From Pedobacter glucosidilyticus DSM 23534 (GTDB lineage: Bacteria; Bacteroidota; Bacteroidia; Sphingobacteriales; Sphingobacteriaceae): a stretch of DNA of 64,000 nucleotides. The notes beneath the pieces are model-generated. The model had not been told where the DNA came from and searched no databases. It saw only the letters and a list, made by a program, of their open reading frames with translations. Of the stretch, positions 1-9,392 are shown one piece after another; the first letter of the stretch is position 1, and the number at the start of each line of letters is the position of its first letter. The translations under genes were made by a program, and so were the position numbers. The DNA is taken from positions 151,178 through 215,177 of the forward strand of contig NZ_KE384313.1 in the NCBI RefSeq assembly GCF_000425145.1. The letters run 5' to 3'.

Positions 1-276
1 ATTGAAGCTAAACTAAATGAGATTAAATCCAGTATACAAAATGAAAGTAATCATTTCAACTATTTAAATAAACAGCTTAAATACAGCACTATAGAAATTA
101 CCCTAATTTCCAACTCGATTTCCAATTCACCAAAATTCAGTACGGAAATTTTTAATGCCTTAAAAGGAGGTTTTTCAATTTTAAAGTCTATAATTTTAGG
201 TTTAATCACACTCTGGCCGATATGGTTGTGTGTAGCTTTGGGAATCGTTGTTTTTAAGAAATATATTAAAAAGTAA
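1..276 (+). CDS. C-terminal part of a DUF4349-type membrane protein (truncated by window edge)
   Basis: An open frame runs in from the left edge and stops with TAA at 274-276, giving the last 91 residues of a larger protein. The visible part has a charged, probably coiled stretch with many Glu, Lys and Asn, then a YSTIEITL strand, then one hydrophobic transmembrane segment (about residues 60-85, rich in Leu, Ile and Trp), and ends in a basic KKYIKK tail. This layout, with a coiled region, a YxxIxxxL strand and a C-terminal membrane anchor, is that of DUF4349 proteins, which have no assigned biochemical function. The N-terminus, where a lipoprotein signal is usual, lies outside the window. Confidence 0.6.
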   Translation: MEAKLNEIKSSIQNESNHFNYLNKQLKYSTIEITLISNSISNSPKFSTEIFNALKGGFSILKSIILGLITLWPIWLCVALGIVVFKKYIKK

Positions 277-316
277 AAGATAAAATGGCATCAATTATGA
301 GATCCCTTAGAAAAAT

Positions 317-1759
317 ATGATTATCGTTTTGAAAAAATACTATTTATTAAGCCTTACTATTCTACTTCTAATCAACGCCTGCTCAGAAAACCCTGTAACA
401 GGCAGAAAACAGCTCGTATTAATGTCTACAGAGCAAGAAATTGCTTTAGGTCAAGAGACTGACCCTCAAATTATTGCTCAGTATGGTTTGTATGAGGATA
501 AAAATCTGCAAGAATTTATCACTACAAAAGGCAATGAAATGGCTGCTATCTCTCATCGACCAGAATTGAAATATGAGTTTAAAATTGTTGATTCTGATAT
601 CATTAATGCTTTTGCTGTACCTGGTGGCTATGTATATTTTACCAGAGGTATCATGGCTCATTTTAACAATGAAGCCGAATTTGCCGGAGTTTTAGGTCAT
701 GAGATAGGACATATTGCCGCTCGCCACTCGGTAGAACAACAACGTAACGCTATATTGGGTCAGCTTGGTTTATTAGCAGGGATGATTATAGCACCAGATT
801 TAGCAAAATTTGGCAATGAAGCTTCGCAAGGTCTAGGCTTACTTTTTTTAAAATTTGGTAGAGATGCAGAACGTGAATCAGACGAGTTGGGTGTGGAATA
901 TGCGTCAAAAATTGGCTATGATGCCAAAGAAATGGCTTCTTTTTTTAAAACTTTAGAAAGAAAATCAGCCAAAGAAAATCAAATGTTACCTGATTTTTTA
1001 TCTACTCACCCAAATCCGGGAGATAGATATCTTGTTGTAGGTGAACTAGCCGAAGCGTGGAAAGAAAAATTAGCCACCAATCAATTTAAAATTAACCGTA
1101 ACAGTTACCTCAAAAAAATTGATGGTTTAATTTATGGCCCAGACCCACGACAAGGCTTCAAAGAAGCTAACATGTTTTACCATCCTGTTTTAAAGTTTCA
1201 ATTTCCTACGCCTGCAAAATGGAATTTGCAAAATACACCACAAATGGTACAAATGGCGCCAGAAGATGGTGGTGCTTTACTAAGTATGCAACTGGCAGAA
1301 GAAAAAGAATTACAAACTGCCGCAGATAATTTTATTGAAAAAAATCAATTAAATGTGGTAACAACTTCTGAAACCACTATAAATAATTTATCTGCTATAA
1401 CTGTATCTGGCAAGCAACAACAAGAAAACCAAGAAGAAATTCAGATATTGAGCTATTTTATCAAATATCAAACCCAAGTTTATGTCATTACCGGTATTGC
1501 GTCTGCTACCAATTTTAACGATTATAAAAGTGCTTTTTTAAATACGATGACAGGTTTTAAACCTTTATCACAGCCCGATAAATTGAACAAGAAAGCAGAA
1601 CGCATTCGTATCAAAACGGTATCACAAAACGTTAATTTACAACAAGCTCTCAAAGCTTTTAATGTAGCGGCTAACAGGCTGGAAGAACATGCTATTTTAA
1701 ACGGTATGGAATTAACTGATAAAGTTGAAAAAGGAATGCTGATTAAAGTTATACAATAA
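317..1759 (+). CDS. M48-family zinc metalloprotease, lipoprotein
   Basis: This 480-residue protein starts with a lipoprotein signal (LINAC, Cys22 as the lipidated residue), so it should be membrane-anchored in the envelope. The M48 catalytic motif HEIGH lies at residues 128-132, with His128 and His132 as zinc ligands and Glu129 as the general base; a Glu-rich ERESDELG segment near 185-192 supplies the expected third ligand. The last 50 or so residues (from about AERIRIKT) resemble the LysM-like tail of Bacteroidota M48 proteins. Family members act in envelope protein quality control in the manner of BepA/LoiP; the substrate here is unknown. A TTG a few codons inside could be the true start, but the signal sequence is intact either way. 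Confidence 0.88.
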   Translation: MIIVLKKYYLLSLTILLLINACSENPVTGRKQLVLMSTEQEIALGQETDPQIIAQYGLYEDKNLQEFITTKGNEMAAISHRPELKYEFKIVDSDIINAFAVPGGYVYFTRGIMAHFNNEAEFAGVLGHEIGHIAARHSVEQQRNAILGQLGLLAGMIIAPDLAKFGNEASQGLGLLFLKFGRDAERESDELGVEYASKIGYDAKEMASFFKTLERKSAKENQMLPDFLSTHPNPGDRYLVVGELAEAWKEKLATNQFKINRNSYLKKIDGLIYGPDPRQGFKEANMFYHPVLKFQFPTPAKWNLQNTPQMVQMAPEDGGALLSMQLAEEKELQTAADNFIEKNQLNVVTTSETTINNLSAITVSGKQQQENQEEIQILSYFIKYQTQVYVITGIASATNFNDYKSAFLNTMTGFKPLSQPDKLNKKAERIRIKTVSQNVNLQQALKAFNVAANRLEEHAILNGMELTDKVEKGMLIKVIQ

Positions 1760-1780
1760 AATCACCAATAATATCTAAAA

Positions 1781-1815
1781 AAAAGCCCTGCAAATGATGA
1801 TTTGCAGGGCTTTTA
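1781..1815. terminator. Bidirectional intrinsic terminator
   Basis: A perfect 12-bp stem (1784-1795 with 1800-1811) encloses a 4-nt loop and is flanked by an A-run on the left and a T-run on the right. It sits between the convergent M48 protease and nrdJ genes and can end both transcripts. Confidence 0.85.
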
Positions 1816-1834
1816 AATTTATTCAATTTTTAAA

Positions 1835-4800
1835 TTAAGAACATCCCATAGAAGTTCCGCAATTTAAACATTTGTAACAAGTACCAGATCTAATGGTAGT
1901 ATGTCCACAGCTGCTGCAAGCAGGAGCATCAGACTGTGCACCCATAGAAATATCTAATGACAAACCTTTCTTAGCTGTTGAAGCAACAGTTTCTTGAACT
2001 GGTTTTGGCGTATAAACGTTTGTAGCATCAGTATTTACATCTGTATCTTCTAATTGTGGATTTCCTGTTATAGCTTTTTGCTCTGTAATAACATGAACTA
2101 AATCTGTACGGTTTAAATATTCATAACCTAACATTCTAAACATGTAATCAATAATGGATGTAGCAGATTTAATATTCTCATGGCCACTTACCATACCTGC
2201 AGGCTCAAATCTTGTGAAAGTAAATTTCTCTACATACTCTTCTAAAGGCACACCATATTGTAAACCTACCGATACGGCTATAGCAAAACAGTTCATCAAA
2301 GAACGGAAAGTTGCCCCCTCTTTGTGCATATCCACAAATATTTCTCCTAAAGTACCATCAGTATATTCTCCGGTACGTACGAAAACGGTTTGTCCATCGA
2401 TGCTAGCTTTTTGGGTAAAGCCTCTTCTTTTTGCAGGCATTACTTTCTTCTGTACAACCCTTGAGAGTTGTCTCATGAAGCTGGTATCTTCAGAACGTTG
2501 TAAAATGGCATTTGCTGCTTCTAATACCTGTTCTGGCGTTAAGTCACTTAATTTTAATTCTGCAGCTTTACCTAAAACTTCTTCTACTGTATCCAGTTTA
2601 TCTTCTTTAGCATCAGATTTTGTTGATAAAGGCTGTGATAATTTACAACCATCACGGTAAAGTGCATTTGCTTTTAACCCTAAAGCCCAAGATAACTCGT
2701 AACAATCTTTAATCTCATCTACCTGAGCTTCGTTAGGTAAATTAATCGTTTTAGAAATTGCTCCAGACAAGAAAGGTTGTGCCGCAGCCATCATTTTAAT
2801 ATGACCATGTGCATGGATATATCTCACACCTTTAGCACCATTTTTATTTGCGCAGTCAAATACTGGGTAATGCTCTTCTTTTAAGTAAGGAGCTCCCTCA
2901 ATAGTCATGGTACCACAAATATATTCGTTAGCTTCTGCAATTTGTTGACGGCTGAAGCCTAAAGATCTTAATACATTAAAATCAGGAGCATTATATTGCT
3001 CAGCTTTAAAGCCAAGGCGTTGTAAACAATCCTCACCTAAAGTCCAAACGTTAAATGCAAAGCTAATTTCAAAAGCAGAGATGATAGCTTTATCTAATTT
3101 CTCTAAATCAGCATCAGTAAATCCTTTTGCCTTTAATGAATCAGGATTAATATGCGGCGCTCCTTTAATGGTAGCAGCACCTTTAGCATAATTTACAATA
3201 GCTTCAATTTCTGCTTCGCTATATTTTAAGTTTCTTAAAGCAGCAGGAACCGCTTGGTTGATGATTTTGAAATAACCACCACCAGATAATTTTTTAAATT
3301 TCACTAAAGCAAAGTCAGGCTCAATACCAGTAGTATCGCAATCCATAACTAAACCAATAGTTCCCGTTGGTGCAATTACAGTAGTTTGTGCGTTACGGTA
3401 ACCGTATTTCTCACCCATTTCTACTGCTTTATCCCAAGCATTGCAAGCTGCTGATAATAAATAATCAGGACATACTTTTTGATCAATTCCTGGAGGCGCA
3501 ATTTCTAAGCCTTCGTAAGCATCTGTAGCATTGTAAGCGGCATAACGGTGGTTACGCATCACTCTTAACATACTATCTTTGTTTTCTTTGTATCTACTAA
3601 AAGTACCTAATTCTCTTGCCATCTCCGCGGATGTTGCATAAGCAGTACCTGTCATAATTGCTGTAATAGCACCACCCATAGCTCTTGCTTTATCGCTATC
3701 ATAAGGGATACCAGCTACCATTAACATAGAGCCTAAGTTAGCATATCCTAATCCTAAAGTTCTGTAATCATAAGATAACTGCGCTACTTCTTTAGATGGG
3801 AATTGAGCCATCAAAACAGAAATTTCTAATACAGTTGTCCAGATACGACAAGCATGCTCAAAACCTTTTACATCAAAAACTAAAGTCTTTAAATCAAAGA
3901 AATGACGTAAGTTGATAGAAGCTAGGTTACAAGCTGTATTGTCTAAGAACATGTACTCAGAACATGGGTTAGAAGCATTGATACGACCACCAGCAGGGCA
4001 AGTATGCCATTCGTTAATGGTAGTATCATACTGTACACCAGGGTCTGCACAAGCCCAAGCTGCAAAAGCGATATCATCCCATAATTTCTTTGCGTCGATG
4101 GTTTTCATCACTCTGCCATCAGAACGGGCAGTTAAATTCCAACCTGTACCGTTTTCAAGTGCTCTAAAGAACTCGTTAGGAATACGTACCGAGTTATTAG
4201 AGTTTTGTCCGGCAACGGTTCTGTAAGCCTCTCCTTCGTAATCTGAAGAGTAACCCGCAGCTATTAAAGCAGCAACTTTTTTCTCTTCTTCTACTTTCCA
4301 ATTTACAAAGCCTTCAATTTCTGGGTGGTCTAAGTCTAAGCAAACCATTTTAGCCGCTCTTCTGGTTGTACCACCAGATTTGATAGCGCCAGCTGCTCTG
4401 TCACCTATTTTTAAGAAAGACATTAAACCTGATGAGTAACCTCCGCCAGATAATTTTTCGTTCTCGCCTCTTATTTTAGAGAAGTTGGTACCCACACCAG
4501 AACCATATTTAAAAATACGAGCCTCACGAACCCATAAGTCCATGATACCACCTTCGTTTACCAAATCATCTTCTACAGATAAAATAAAACAAGCATGTGG
4601 TTGTGGACGCTCATAAGCTGAGGTTGATTTTTCTAATTTTTCTGTTTTTGGATCTACATAATAGTGACCTTGAGGACCACCTGTAATACCATAAGAACTA
4701 TGTAAACCGGTATTAAACCATTGTGGCGAGTTTGGTGCAGCTAATTGCCCAACAATGGTGTAAACAATTTCATCATAAAATATTTGCGCATCTTTAGCAG

Positions 4801-5149
4801 AAGCGAAATAACCATAGCGCTCTCCCCAAACCTTCCAGCAATTTGCCATACGATGCGCTACTTGCTTAATGCTTTTTTCTGATCCTAAAGAACCATCAGC
4901 TTGTGGTACACCTGCTTTTCTAAAATATTTTTGAGCTAAGATATCAGTTGCTACTTGAGACCAAGTATTTGGCACCTCAACATCATTCATTTCAAAAACT
5001 GCGTCACCAGAAGGGTTTCTGATTACCGATGACCTTTTATCATACGTAAAAAGATCATAGACATCTTTTCCCTCGACTGTAAAGTAACGATCAAATTTCA
5101 ACCCTTTCCCGGTAGGCGTAGCCGCCTTGTTTGATGATGATTTTCCCAT
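1835..5149 (-). CDS. nrdJ: Class II (vitamin B12-dependent) ribonucleoside-diphosphate reductase
   Basis: A 1104-residue class II ribonucleotide reductase, which makes deoxyribonucleotides from ribonucleotides using adenosylcobalamin to generate the thiyl radical, so it works with or without oxygen. The active-site NPCSE motif is at residues 394-398, with Cys396 the likely radical cysteine and Glu398 the catalytic acid. Cys187 (HACFIL) and Cys407 (NTACNLAS) fit the redox pair that reduces substrate. The PTGTIG phosphate-binding loop is present. The C-terminus (about 1078-1104) has two CxxC pairs and ends CS, the usual zinc-ribbon/thiol-shuttle tail of long NrdJ proteins. The gene is full length and stands alone; no cobalamin riboswitch is evident upstream. 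Confidence 0.95.
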   Translation of the reverse strand: MGKSSSNKAATPTGKGLKFDRYFTVEGKDVYDLFTYDKRSSVIRNPSGDAVFEMNDVEVPNTWSQVATDILAQKYFRKAGVPQADGSLGSEKSIKQVAHRMANCWKVWGERYGYFASAKDAQIFYDEIVYTIVGQLAAPNSPQWFNTGLHSSYGITGGPQGHYYVDPKTEKLEKSTSAYERPQPHACFILSVEDDLVNEGGIMDLWVREARIFKYGSGVGTNFSKIRGENEKLSGGGYSSGLMSFLKIGDRAAGAIKSGGTTRRAAKMVCLDLDHPEIEGFVNWKVEEEKKVAALIAAGYSSDYEGEAYRTVAGQNSNNSVRIPNEFFRALENGTGWNLTARSDGRVMKTIDAKKLWDDIAFAAWACADPGVQYDTTINEWHTCPAGGRINASNPCSEYMFLDNTACNLASINLRHFFDLKTLVFDVKGFEHACRIWTTVLEISVLMAQFPSKEVAQLSYDYRTLGLGYANLGSMLMVAGIPYDSDKARAMGGAITAIMTGTAYATSAEMARELGTFSRYKENKDSMLRVMRNHRYAAYNATDAYEGLEIAPPGIDQKVCPDYLLSAACNAWDKAVEMGEKYGYRNAQTTVIAPTGTIGLVMDCDTTGIEPDFALVKFKKLSGGGYFKIINQAVPAALRNLKYSEAEIEAIVNYAKGAATIKGAPHINPDSLKAKGFTDADLEKLDKAIISAFEISFAFNVWTLGEDCLQRLGFKAEQYNAPDFNVLRSLGFSRQQIAEANEYICGTMTIEGAPYLKEEHYPVFDCANKNGAKGVRYIHAHGHIKMMAAAQPFLSGAISKTINLPNEAQVDEIKDCYELSWALGLKANALYRDGCKLSQPLSTKSDAKEDKLDTVEEVLGKAAELKLSDLTPEQVLEAANAILQRSEDTSFMRQLSRVVQKKVMPAKRRGFTQKASIDGQTVFVRTGEYTDGTLGEIFVDMHKEGATFRSLMNCFAIAVSVGLQYGVPLEEYVEKFTFTRFEPAGMVSGHENIKSATSIIDYMFRMLGYEYLNRTDLVHVITEQKAITGNPQLEDTDVNTDATNVYTPKPVQETVASTAKKGLSLDISMGAQSDAPACSSCGHTTIRSGTCYKCLNCGTSMGCS

Positions 5150-5210
5150 AACTGATATTTTAATTTTTCTTATTCTGATTATTTGCTAAAAAAACTACAG
5201 GAGTTTTTAT

Positions 5211-5218
5211 CAAATTTA
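5211..5218 (-). promoter_or_regulatory. Candidate nrdJ promoter (-7 element)
   Basis: On the minus strand this reads TAAATTTG, an exact match to the Bacteroidota -7 consensus TAnnTTTG, about 60 bp before the nrdJ start codon. No convincing TTG/TTTG -33 element is seen at the expected distance, so this is only a candidate. Confidence 0.4.
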
Positions 5219-5245
5219 ATTTCTACTTAGACATAAACAGATTTG

Positions 5246-5336
5246 AGTTTTCCACAGGTAGATTTATAAAATTTGCCTGTGAGTTGTTTTTATCATAAAA
5301 ACACTGATAATAAGATATTTACAAGTGTGGAAAACT
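5246..5336. promoter_or_regulatory. Inverted repeat with DnaA-box-like 9-mers upstream of nrdJ
   Basis: AGTTTTCCACA (5246-5256) and its exact reverse complement (5326-5336) lie 69 bp apart upstream of nrdJ. Each contains TTTTCCACA, one mismatch from the DnaA-box consensus TTATCCACA. DnaA and cell-cycle control of ribonucleotide reductase genes is known in other bacteria; a role here is inference. Confidence 0.35.
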
Positions 5337-5430
5337 AAAAATTTTCTTTTTTACACCATATTTTCATAAAAAATGATATGTAAAAAACATAAGTGTATTT
5401 GGTACATGATTTATGTCATATTTAAATAAA

Positions 5431-5456
5431 AAAACCCAACTTTTGAGCTGGGTTTT
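5431..5456 (-). terminator. Intrinsic terminator of the T9SS beta-helix gene
   Basis: A GC-centred hairpin (5431-5440 with 5447-5456, one mismatch) is followed on the minus strand by a run of T. It lies just beyond the stop codon of the T9SS gene and closely resembles the pyk terminator at 9342-9372. Confidence 0.7.
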
Positions 5457-5480
5457 GTATGTAAAAAACGTTTAGTTATC

Positions 5481-5498
5481 AATCAATAACATTCACTT
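5481..5498. repeat. 18-bp displaced copy of the pyk 3' end
   Basis: The 18 bases equal those overlapping the pyk stop codon and last codons (around 9396-9413). Like the real pyk end, this copy lies next to a near-identical terminator hairpin. It is best read as a decayed third copy of the pyk 3' end. Confidence 0.5.
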
Positions 5499-5505
5499 AT
5501 AAAAG

Positions 5506-7494
5506 CTACTCTTTTAGCACTTTACTAAAAAAATTCTCTCCCTTTCCTTGTAAACTTAGGTAATATATTCCACTAGCGTATTTGGTCAAAGAAACTCGCA
5601 TTTCATTTTGTATAGGCGATACAGCTATGGTTTCTAATATTTGCCCGCTTTTACTAATAAGTTTTAAAACCTGATAATCTCCTTGATTAAAATTTAATAT
5701 TACCTCGTTAGTAGTTGGGTTTGGATAAACTTTTACTTCAGTTGTTAACAACTCAAAACTTATAGACTTTATCCCTAAAAGGTTTATTTCGCCATTTAAA
5801 TCTATCTGCTCTAATCGATAATAATTTATCCCGTTACTTGGTTTATCATCTTCATACACGTAATTATTTTGTTGAAAATTTTTAGCATTGATTTTACCTA
5901 ATTCCTTAAACGCTATCCCGTCATTAGAACGTGAAACTATATACGTTTTAGCATCAATCTCAGATACTGTTTGCCAAGCCAATAAAACACTATTCAACTC
6001 TTTTTTGAGTGTAAAATTTACTAAGGTAACAGGCAATGTCCCTTGTGACTCATAAGCCCCAATATCAATTTGATTATCAACCCGGTTATTTCCTAATAAA
6101 TCTATATTACCAAATGCCACCAAATTATACAAGCTACTATTACCAGCATTAACTGCGCTACTGTTTGGTTCAACCTTAAAATCTTTAGTATTGATATTTA
6201 AAAATTGTGGATCAGTATTGATTAAATTAACAGGAGGTGTTGTAAAAGCCAGCTGATTGGTGCCGTTTAAAATACTATTATTCAAAGTTGAGGATAAAGG
6301 AGCTGTATTCACATTAGTAATAGCATTTTGAATAGGATTATCTGTCCAAATAATACTATTATTTAGGGCGATACTTTTAGCAGAGTTAACCTCAATTAAT
6401 GTCCCGTTAGTGTTATATAAGGTTGAGTTAATAATGTTCAAATCTGATTCTTTATTGTAAACAGCGGCTCTATCGTTATCGTAAAACAAAGAATTAATGA
6501 TGGTAGATTTAGCTCCTAACAATAACCCTACAGCACTCCCATTACCAGTAGATGCAAAGCCAGCAGTTGTACTATTATCTTTGAATATACATCGGTTAAT
6601 AATTAATTCGCCTAGTTTATACCCACAAATTGCTCCGCCAGTTGCCCCATTTGTACCTCCTTGAAAAAAATTATTTACTGAATTTCCTTCGAAATAGCTA
6701 TTATAAATATTCGCCTTATATTCACCAGTATTTACCCCATCATAATAGAAAAAAAGTGCTCCGCCTTGGTAATTACACCTATTATTTATAAAACTACAAT
6801 TTTGTATTTCTATTGATTCTGATCCGAGATTAAAGGCCAATACTGCAATTGCCCCTCCTCCTGCTGTTGAAAAATTATCTATAAATTTACAATTGTTTAT
6901 GGTAGGTGTATTATTAAGGTTTAAATCATCAGCCGCAATAAATAAAGCGCCTCCCCAATATCTAGGATAAATATTATTATAAACAAATCCTGAATTTGCA
7001 TTACCTCCTGTGATGGTAAATCCATCAACAACTAAAGAATTATTTAAACTCTGCCCAACTGGGGTAACTATAGACAACACATGATAAGAATTATCTGTAG
7101 CACTTGTATTATCACCCAAATTTCCACTCAGTATGGTTTCGTTATTACTAATATTTCTTTGAGAAAGGGCGGTTTCTGTACCAGCAAATCCCCCATAAAG
7201 TTTGATATTTTTTTTAATCAAAAAAGTCTTATCTCTATCATTAGATGCTGGATTTGAAAAGTCAGAAGCATCTCTTATCGCTATAAGACTACTTGGTAGG
7301 TATGTACCAGAAGCAACCCAAATCTCATCATTTTCAATAGAGAGGTCTATCATGGCTTGCAAATCTGAAGAGGCGTTTACCCAGCTGCTACCATCGGCAG
7401 TACCAGAAGCAACGGATTTTACATACCTAATGGTTTGTGCAGATATTTTGGTAAAAGATAGGCAAACGATAAATAGCGTAAATATTTTTTTCAT
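5506..7494 (-). CDS. Exported parallel beta-helix protein with T9SS sorting domain
   Basis: This 662-residue protein begins with a signal peptide (MKKIFTLFIVCLSFTKISAQ, cleavage after SAQ). Residues about 25-480 are built of repeated short strands rich in Asn, Gly and Ile with recurring INN/NS turns, typical of a right-handed parallel beta-helix as in polysaccharide-binding or lyase-like proteins. A fibronectin-like segment follows (about 490-580), then a type IX secretion C-terminal sorting domain (about 585-662) starting VYPNPTTNEV and ending in GIYYLSLQG. It should be exported across the outer membrane and attached to the surface or released. No catalytic residues can be assigned. It is divergent from an AraC-type regulator with a possible operator between them. 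Confidence 0.82.
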   Translation of the reverse strand: MKKIFTLFIVCLSFTKISAQTIRYVKSVASGTADGSSWVNASSDLQAMIDLSIENDEIWVASGTYLPSSLIAIRDASDFSNPASNDRDKTFLIKKNIKLYGGFAGTETALSQRNISNNETILSGNLGDNTSATDNSYHVLSIVTPVGQSLNNSLVVDGFTITGGNANSGFVYNNIYPRYWGGALFIAADDLNLNNTPTINNCKFIDNFSTAGGGAIAVLAFNLGSESIEIQNCSFINNRCNYQGGALFFYYDGVNTGEYKANIYNSYFEGNSVNNFFQGGTNGATGGAICGYKLGELIINRCIFKDNSTTAGFASTGNGSAVGLLLGAKSTIINSLFYDNDRAAVYNKESDLNIINSTLYNTNGTLIEVNSAKSIALNNSIIWTDNPIQNAITNVNTAPLSSTLNNSILNGTNQLAFTTPPVNLINTDPQFLNINTKDFKVEPNSSAVNAGNSSLYNLVAFGNIDLLGNNRVDNQIDIGAYESQGTLPVTLVNFTLKKELNSVLLAWQTVSEIDAKTYIVSRSNDGIAFKELGKINAKNFQQNNYVYEDDKPSNGINYYRLEQIDLNGEINLLGIKSISFELLTTEVKVYPNPTTNEVILNFNQGDYQVLKLISKSGQILETIAVSPIQNEMRVSLTKYASGIYYLSLQGKGENFFSKVLKE

Positions 7495-7516
7495 ATTTAG
7501 TTGAATTTGATTTGCT

Positions 7517-7524
7517 CAAAATTA
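7517..7524 (-). promoter_or_regulatory. Candidate promoter of the T9SS beta-helix gene
   Basis: Minus-strand TAATTTTG matches the Bacteroidota -7 consensus TAnnTTTG, 23 bp before the start codon. The direct repeats at 7550-7584 lie immediately upstream, where an activator would touch polymerase. Confidence 0.45.
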
Positions 7525-7549
7525 TAGCGCACACAGTCGAAATGTTTAC

Positions 7550-7584
7550 CCAAAACGCATTTTGATTTATCCAAAACGCATTTT
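7550..7584. promoter_or_regulatory. 21-bp-spaced direct repeat, putative AraC-family operator
   Basis: The 14-mer CCAAAACGCATTTT occurs at 7550-7563 and again at 7571-7584, exactly 21 bp apart (two helical turns). It lies between the divergent T9SS gene and AraC-type gene. AraC-family proteins commonly bind direct half-sites with this spacing; assignment to the neighbouring regulator is inference. Confidence 0.55.
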
Positions 7585-7639
7585 TTTGAAATTTTCCTAT
7601 ATATTTAAAACAAAAACCTTCCGGAAATTTTAATTAAAT

Positions 7640-8617
7640 ATGGAAACGCCAATACTCGTAGAAGAATTAAAAGATTACCCTTTTGATGAGGTAACCAGAT
7701 TAAATTGTGAGGATGATATGCTCAAATTTAAGGCTCCTGTTTTAGGCGAAAGTCATACTGCATTAATTCCATTAACTTCTGGAGTTTTATTAGCTTATTA
7801 TGCTGGAAAACCTGAAGAAACTTATCAAATGAGATACAGTCAGTATTTTCAGGATAAAATTTTAATCAGTTTAATGCTTTCTGGAGACTCAACTCATCAT
7901 CTACAGGGTAATTTAGAAGTAAACCTTAAAAAAAATCAATCTTTTATTTATGCTATTAAAGAAGATGGTAAACTATCCGTAGTAGAGTATAAAAAATCAA
8001 AGCGTTTTGAAGTAGCTTCGCTAATATTCGATCAAGAAGCCTTTAATATATGTTTAGATAAATTCTTTGATAAAACTCAAAAAAAAGAAAAAGAAGCTTG
8101 TTTAAAAGCATTCTTTTCTGGTAAACAACCTGGCGAATTGTTTGATATTACCAATGAAGTAAACCTTATTATCAAACAAATTTTAAATTGTAGGCTTATT
8201 AAAAATTTTAGAAGAGTTTATTTGGAGTGTAAAGCCTACGAATTAATGGCTTACTATTTCCAGTCTATCTCTTGTATAAATAATTCTGAAATATACTTCT
8301 CTGCAGATGATATAAAGAAACTTCAAGGAATTAAAAGCGATTTAAGCACTTATGATTTAGAAGATATTTCTGTAGAAAACTTATGCAAAAAGTATGGGAT
8401 AAATAGATTTAAACTTACATCAGGTTTTCAAAGTCTATTTAACGTATCTATCATAAAATTTTATCGTAAACAAGTTTTACAAAGAGCATTTAATGATATC
8501 AAAGAAAATAGAATAAGTATAACTGAAGCCGCTTTGAAATATGGGTATAACACCCCGCAATCCTTTTCAAGAGCCTTTTTCAAAGAATTTCAAATCAGAC
8601 CAAGTGCAATTTCTTAG
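7640..8617 (+). CDS. AraC-family transcriptional regulator
   Basis: A 325-residue protein. The N-terminal 220 or so residues form a sensor-like region I cannot assign to a named ligand. The C-terminus (about 235-325) holds two helix-turn-helix units: SVENLCKKYGINRFKLTSGF, then ITEAALKYGYNTPQSFSRAF, the second carrying the usual AraC signature with FKEFQIRPS at the end. It would bind DNA as a regulator. It is transcribed away from the T9SS beta-helix gene, and a 14-bp direct repeat with 21-bp spacing lies between them, so it probably controls that gene and perhaps itself. The signal is unknown. Confidence 0.88.
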   Translation: METPILVEELKDYPFDEVTRLNCEDDMLKFKAPVLGESHTALIPLTSGVLLAYYAGKPEETYQMRYSQYFQDKILISLMLSGDSTHHLQGNLEVNLKKNQSFIYAIKEDGKLSVVEYKKSKRFEVASLIFDQEAFNICLDKFFDKTQKKEKEACLKAFFSGKQPGELFDITNEVNLIIKQILNCRLIKNFRRVYLECKAYELMAYYFQSISCINNSEIYFSADDIKKLQGIKSDLSTYDLEDISVENLCKKYGINRFKLTSGFQSLFNVSIIKFYRKQVLQRAFNDIKENRISITEAALKYGYNTPQSFSRAFFKEFQIRPSAIS

Positions 8618-8691
8618 TCTAAACTTAAGTCAGAAGAAAAAAAAGATTTTAGCTTAAATTTTGATAAAACTATCACAACGTACTAACATAA

Positions 8692-8735
8692 AAAAAGAGG
8701 CTATCTCAAATATTAATTTTTGAAATAGCCTCTTT
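8692..8735. terminator. Bidirectional intrinsic terminator
   Basis: A long hairpin with AAAGAGGCTAT on the left and ATAGCCTCTTT on the right, bounded by A and T runs, follows the AraC-type gene by about 75 bp. On the other side lies the displaced pyk 3' end, so the order terminator then pyk end is the same as at the real pyk. Confidence 0.75.
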
Positions 8736-8747
8736 CTATTTTATCGG

Positions 8748-8825
8748 TTATTAATCAATAACATTCACTTTAATCATATTCGTTTTTCCTTTTTTCTCAA
8801 TCGGGATAGACGCTGTGTTGATGAT
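8748..8825 (-). repeat. 78-bp perfect copy of the pyk 3' end
   Basis: Bases 8748-8825 are identical to 9390-9467, which hold the last 25 codons (with stop) of pyk. The two copies are direct repeats 642 bp apart and bracket the small lipoprotein gene. The copy has no start and is not itself a gene. Confidence 0.92.
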
Positions 8826-8843
8826 AAAGTAGTATAATTTATT

Positions 8844-9242
8844 TCAAAGCGCCTCAGAATCTTCTATAATTACGCAGTTAGCATCAACTAGATCTATATC
8901 TAGTGAATATTCAGGCAAAGAACCACAAATTGTTGGTAAAATTTGGTCGTCAGGTGTTTTTATTACATCGTTAACCTTCAAATAGATTATTTTGCCTACA
9001 GTATAATCACTTGGTAAACTCCTGACTGCATAAGACTTTTGATATTTTATACCTTCGTCCCCAATCCATTTAGAATTTGGTAAACTGGGACTCCCTTTCA
9101 TAACTTGGATAACCCCACCGCAACCAGTAGATTTATTAAGTACTTTTGCTTGGTAGCAATTGTCTTTAAAGTTATCAGACTTCTCACAACTAGACAATAT
9201 TATTGTGTAAAACACAGCGAAATAGGCAATTAGATTTTTCAT
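8844..9242 (-). CDS. Small lipoprotein of unknown function
   Basis: A 132-residue protein with a clear lipoprotein signal (ILSSC, Cys19). I do not recognise the mature part, which has several Cys residues (NCYQAKVL, TGCGG, TICGS, ANCV) that may pair after export. It lies between pyk and a 78-bp copy of the pyk 3' end, so it looks like an inserted gene. It reads in the same direction as pyk, but the pyk terminator lies between them, so it probably has its own promoter. Confidence 0.68.
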   Translation of the reverse strand: MKNLIAYFAVFYTIILSSCEKSDNFKDNCYQAKVLNKSTGCGGVIQVMKGSPSLPNSKWIGDEGIKYQKSYAVRSLPSDYTVGKIIYLKVNDVIKTPDDQILPTICGSLPEYSLDIDLVDANCVIIEDSEAL

Positions 9243-9341
9243 AAAGTATAGACTTTTTTAAGTTTTGGAAATAACAAAATCAGATACACTTTTAGAAGCT
9301 TATTTTAGCTCCTTTTTAAAAATAACCATAATATTTTAAAC

Positions 9342-9372
9342 AAAAAAACCCAGCTTTTCAGCTGGGTTTTTC
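9342..9372 (-). terminator. Intrinsic terminator of pyk
   Basis: A perfect 11-bp stem (9345-9355 with 9360-9370) with a 4-nt loop is bordered by A and T runs and begins about 20 bp past the pyk stop codon. Confidence 0.85.
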
Positions 9373-9392
9373 TTTATATAAACGCTAATTTA

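Larger units (their letters stand above)
5150..5505. other. 356-bp intergenic region upstream of nrdJ
   Basis: No gene is visible. From the nrdJ side it holds a promoter-like element, an 11-bp inverted repeat containing two DnaA-box-like 9-mers, an intrinsic terminator for the T9SS gene, and an 18-bp copy of the pyk 3' end; each is listed separately. I looked for a cobalamin-riboswitch B12-box core here and did not find it. Confidence 0.7.

Noticed and set aside
5150..5505. Cobalamin riboswitch upstream of nrdJ
   Set aside because: No B12-box core or multi-stem layout was found in the region.
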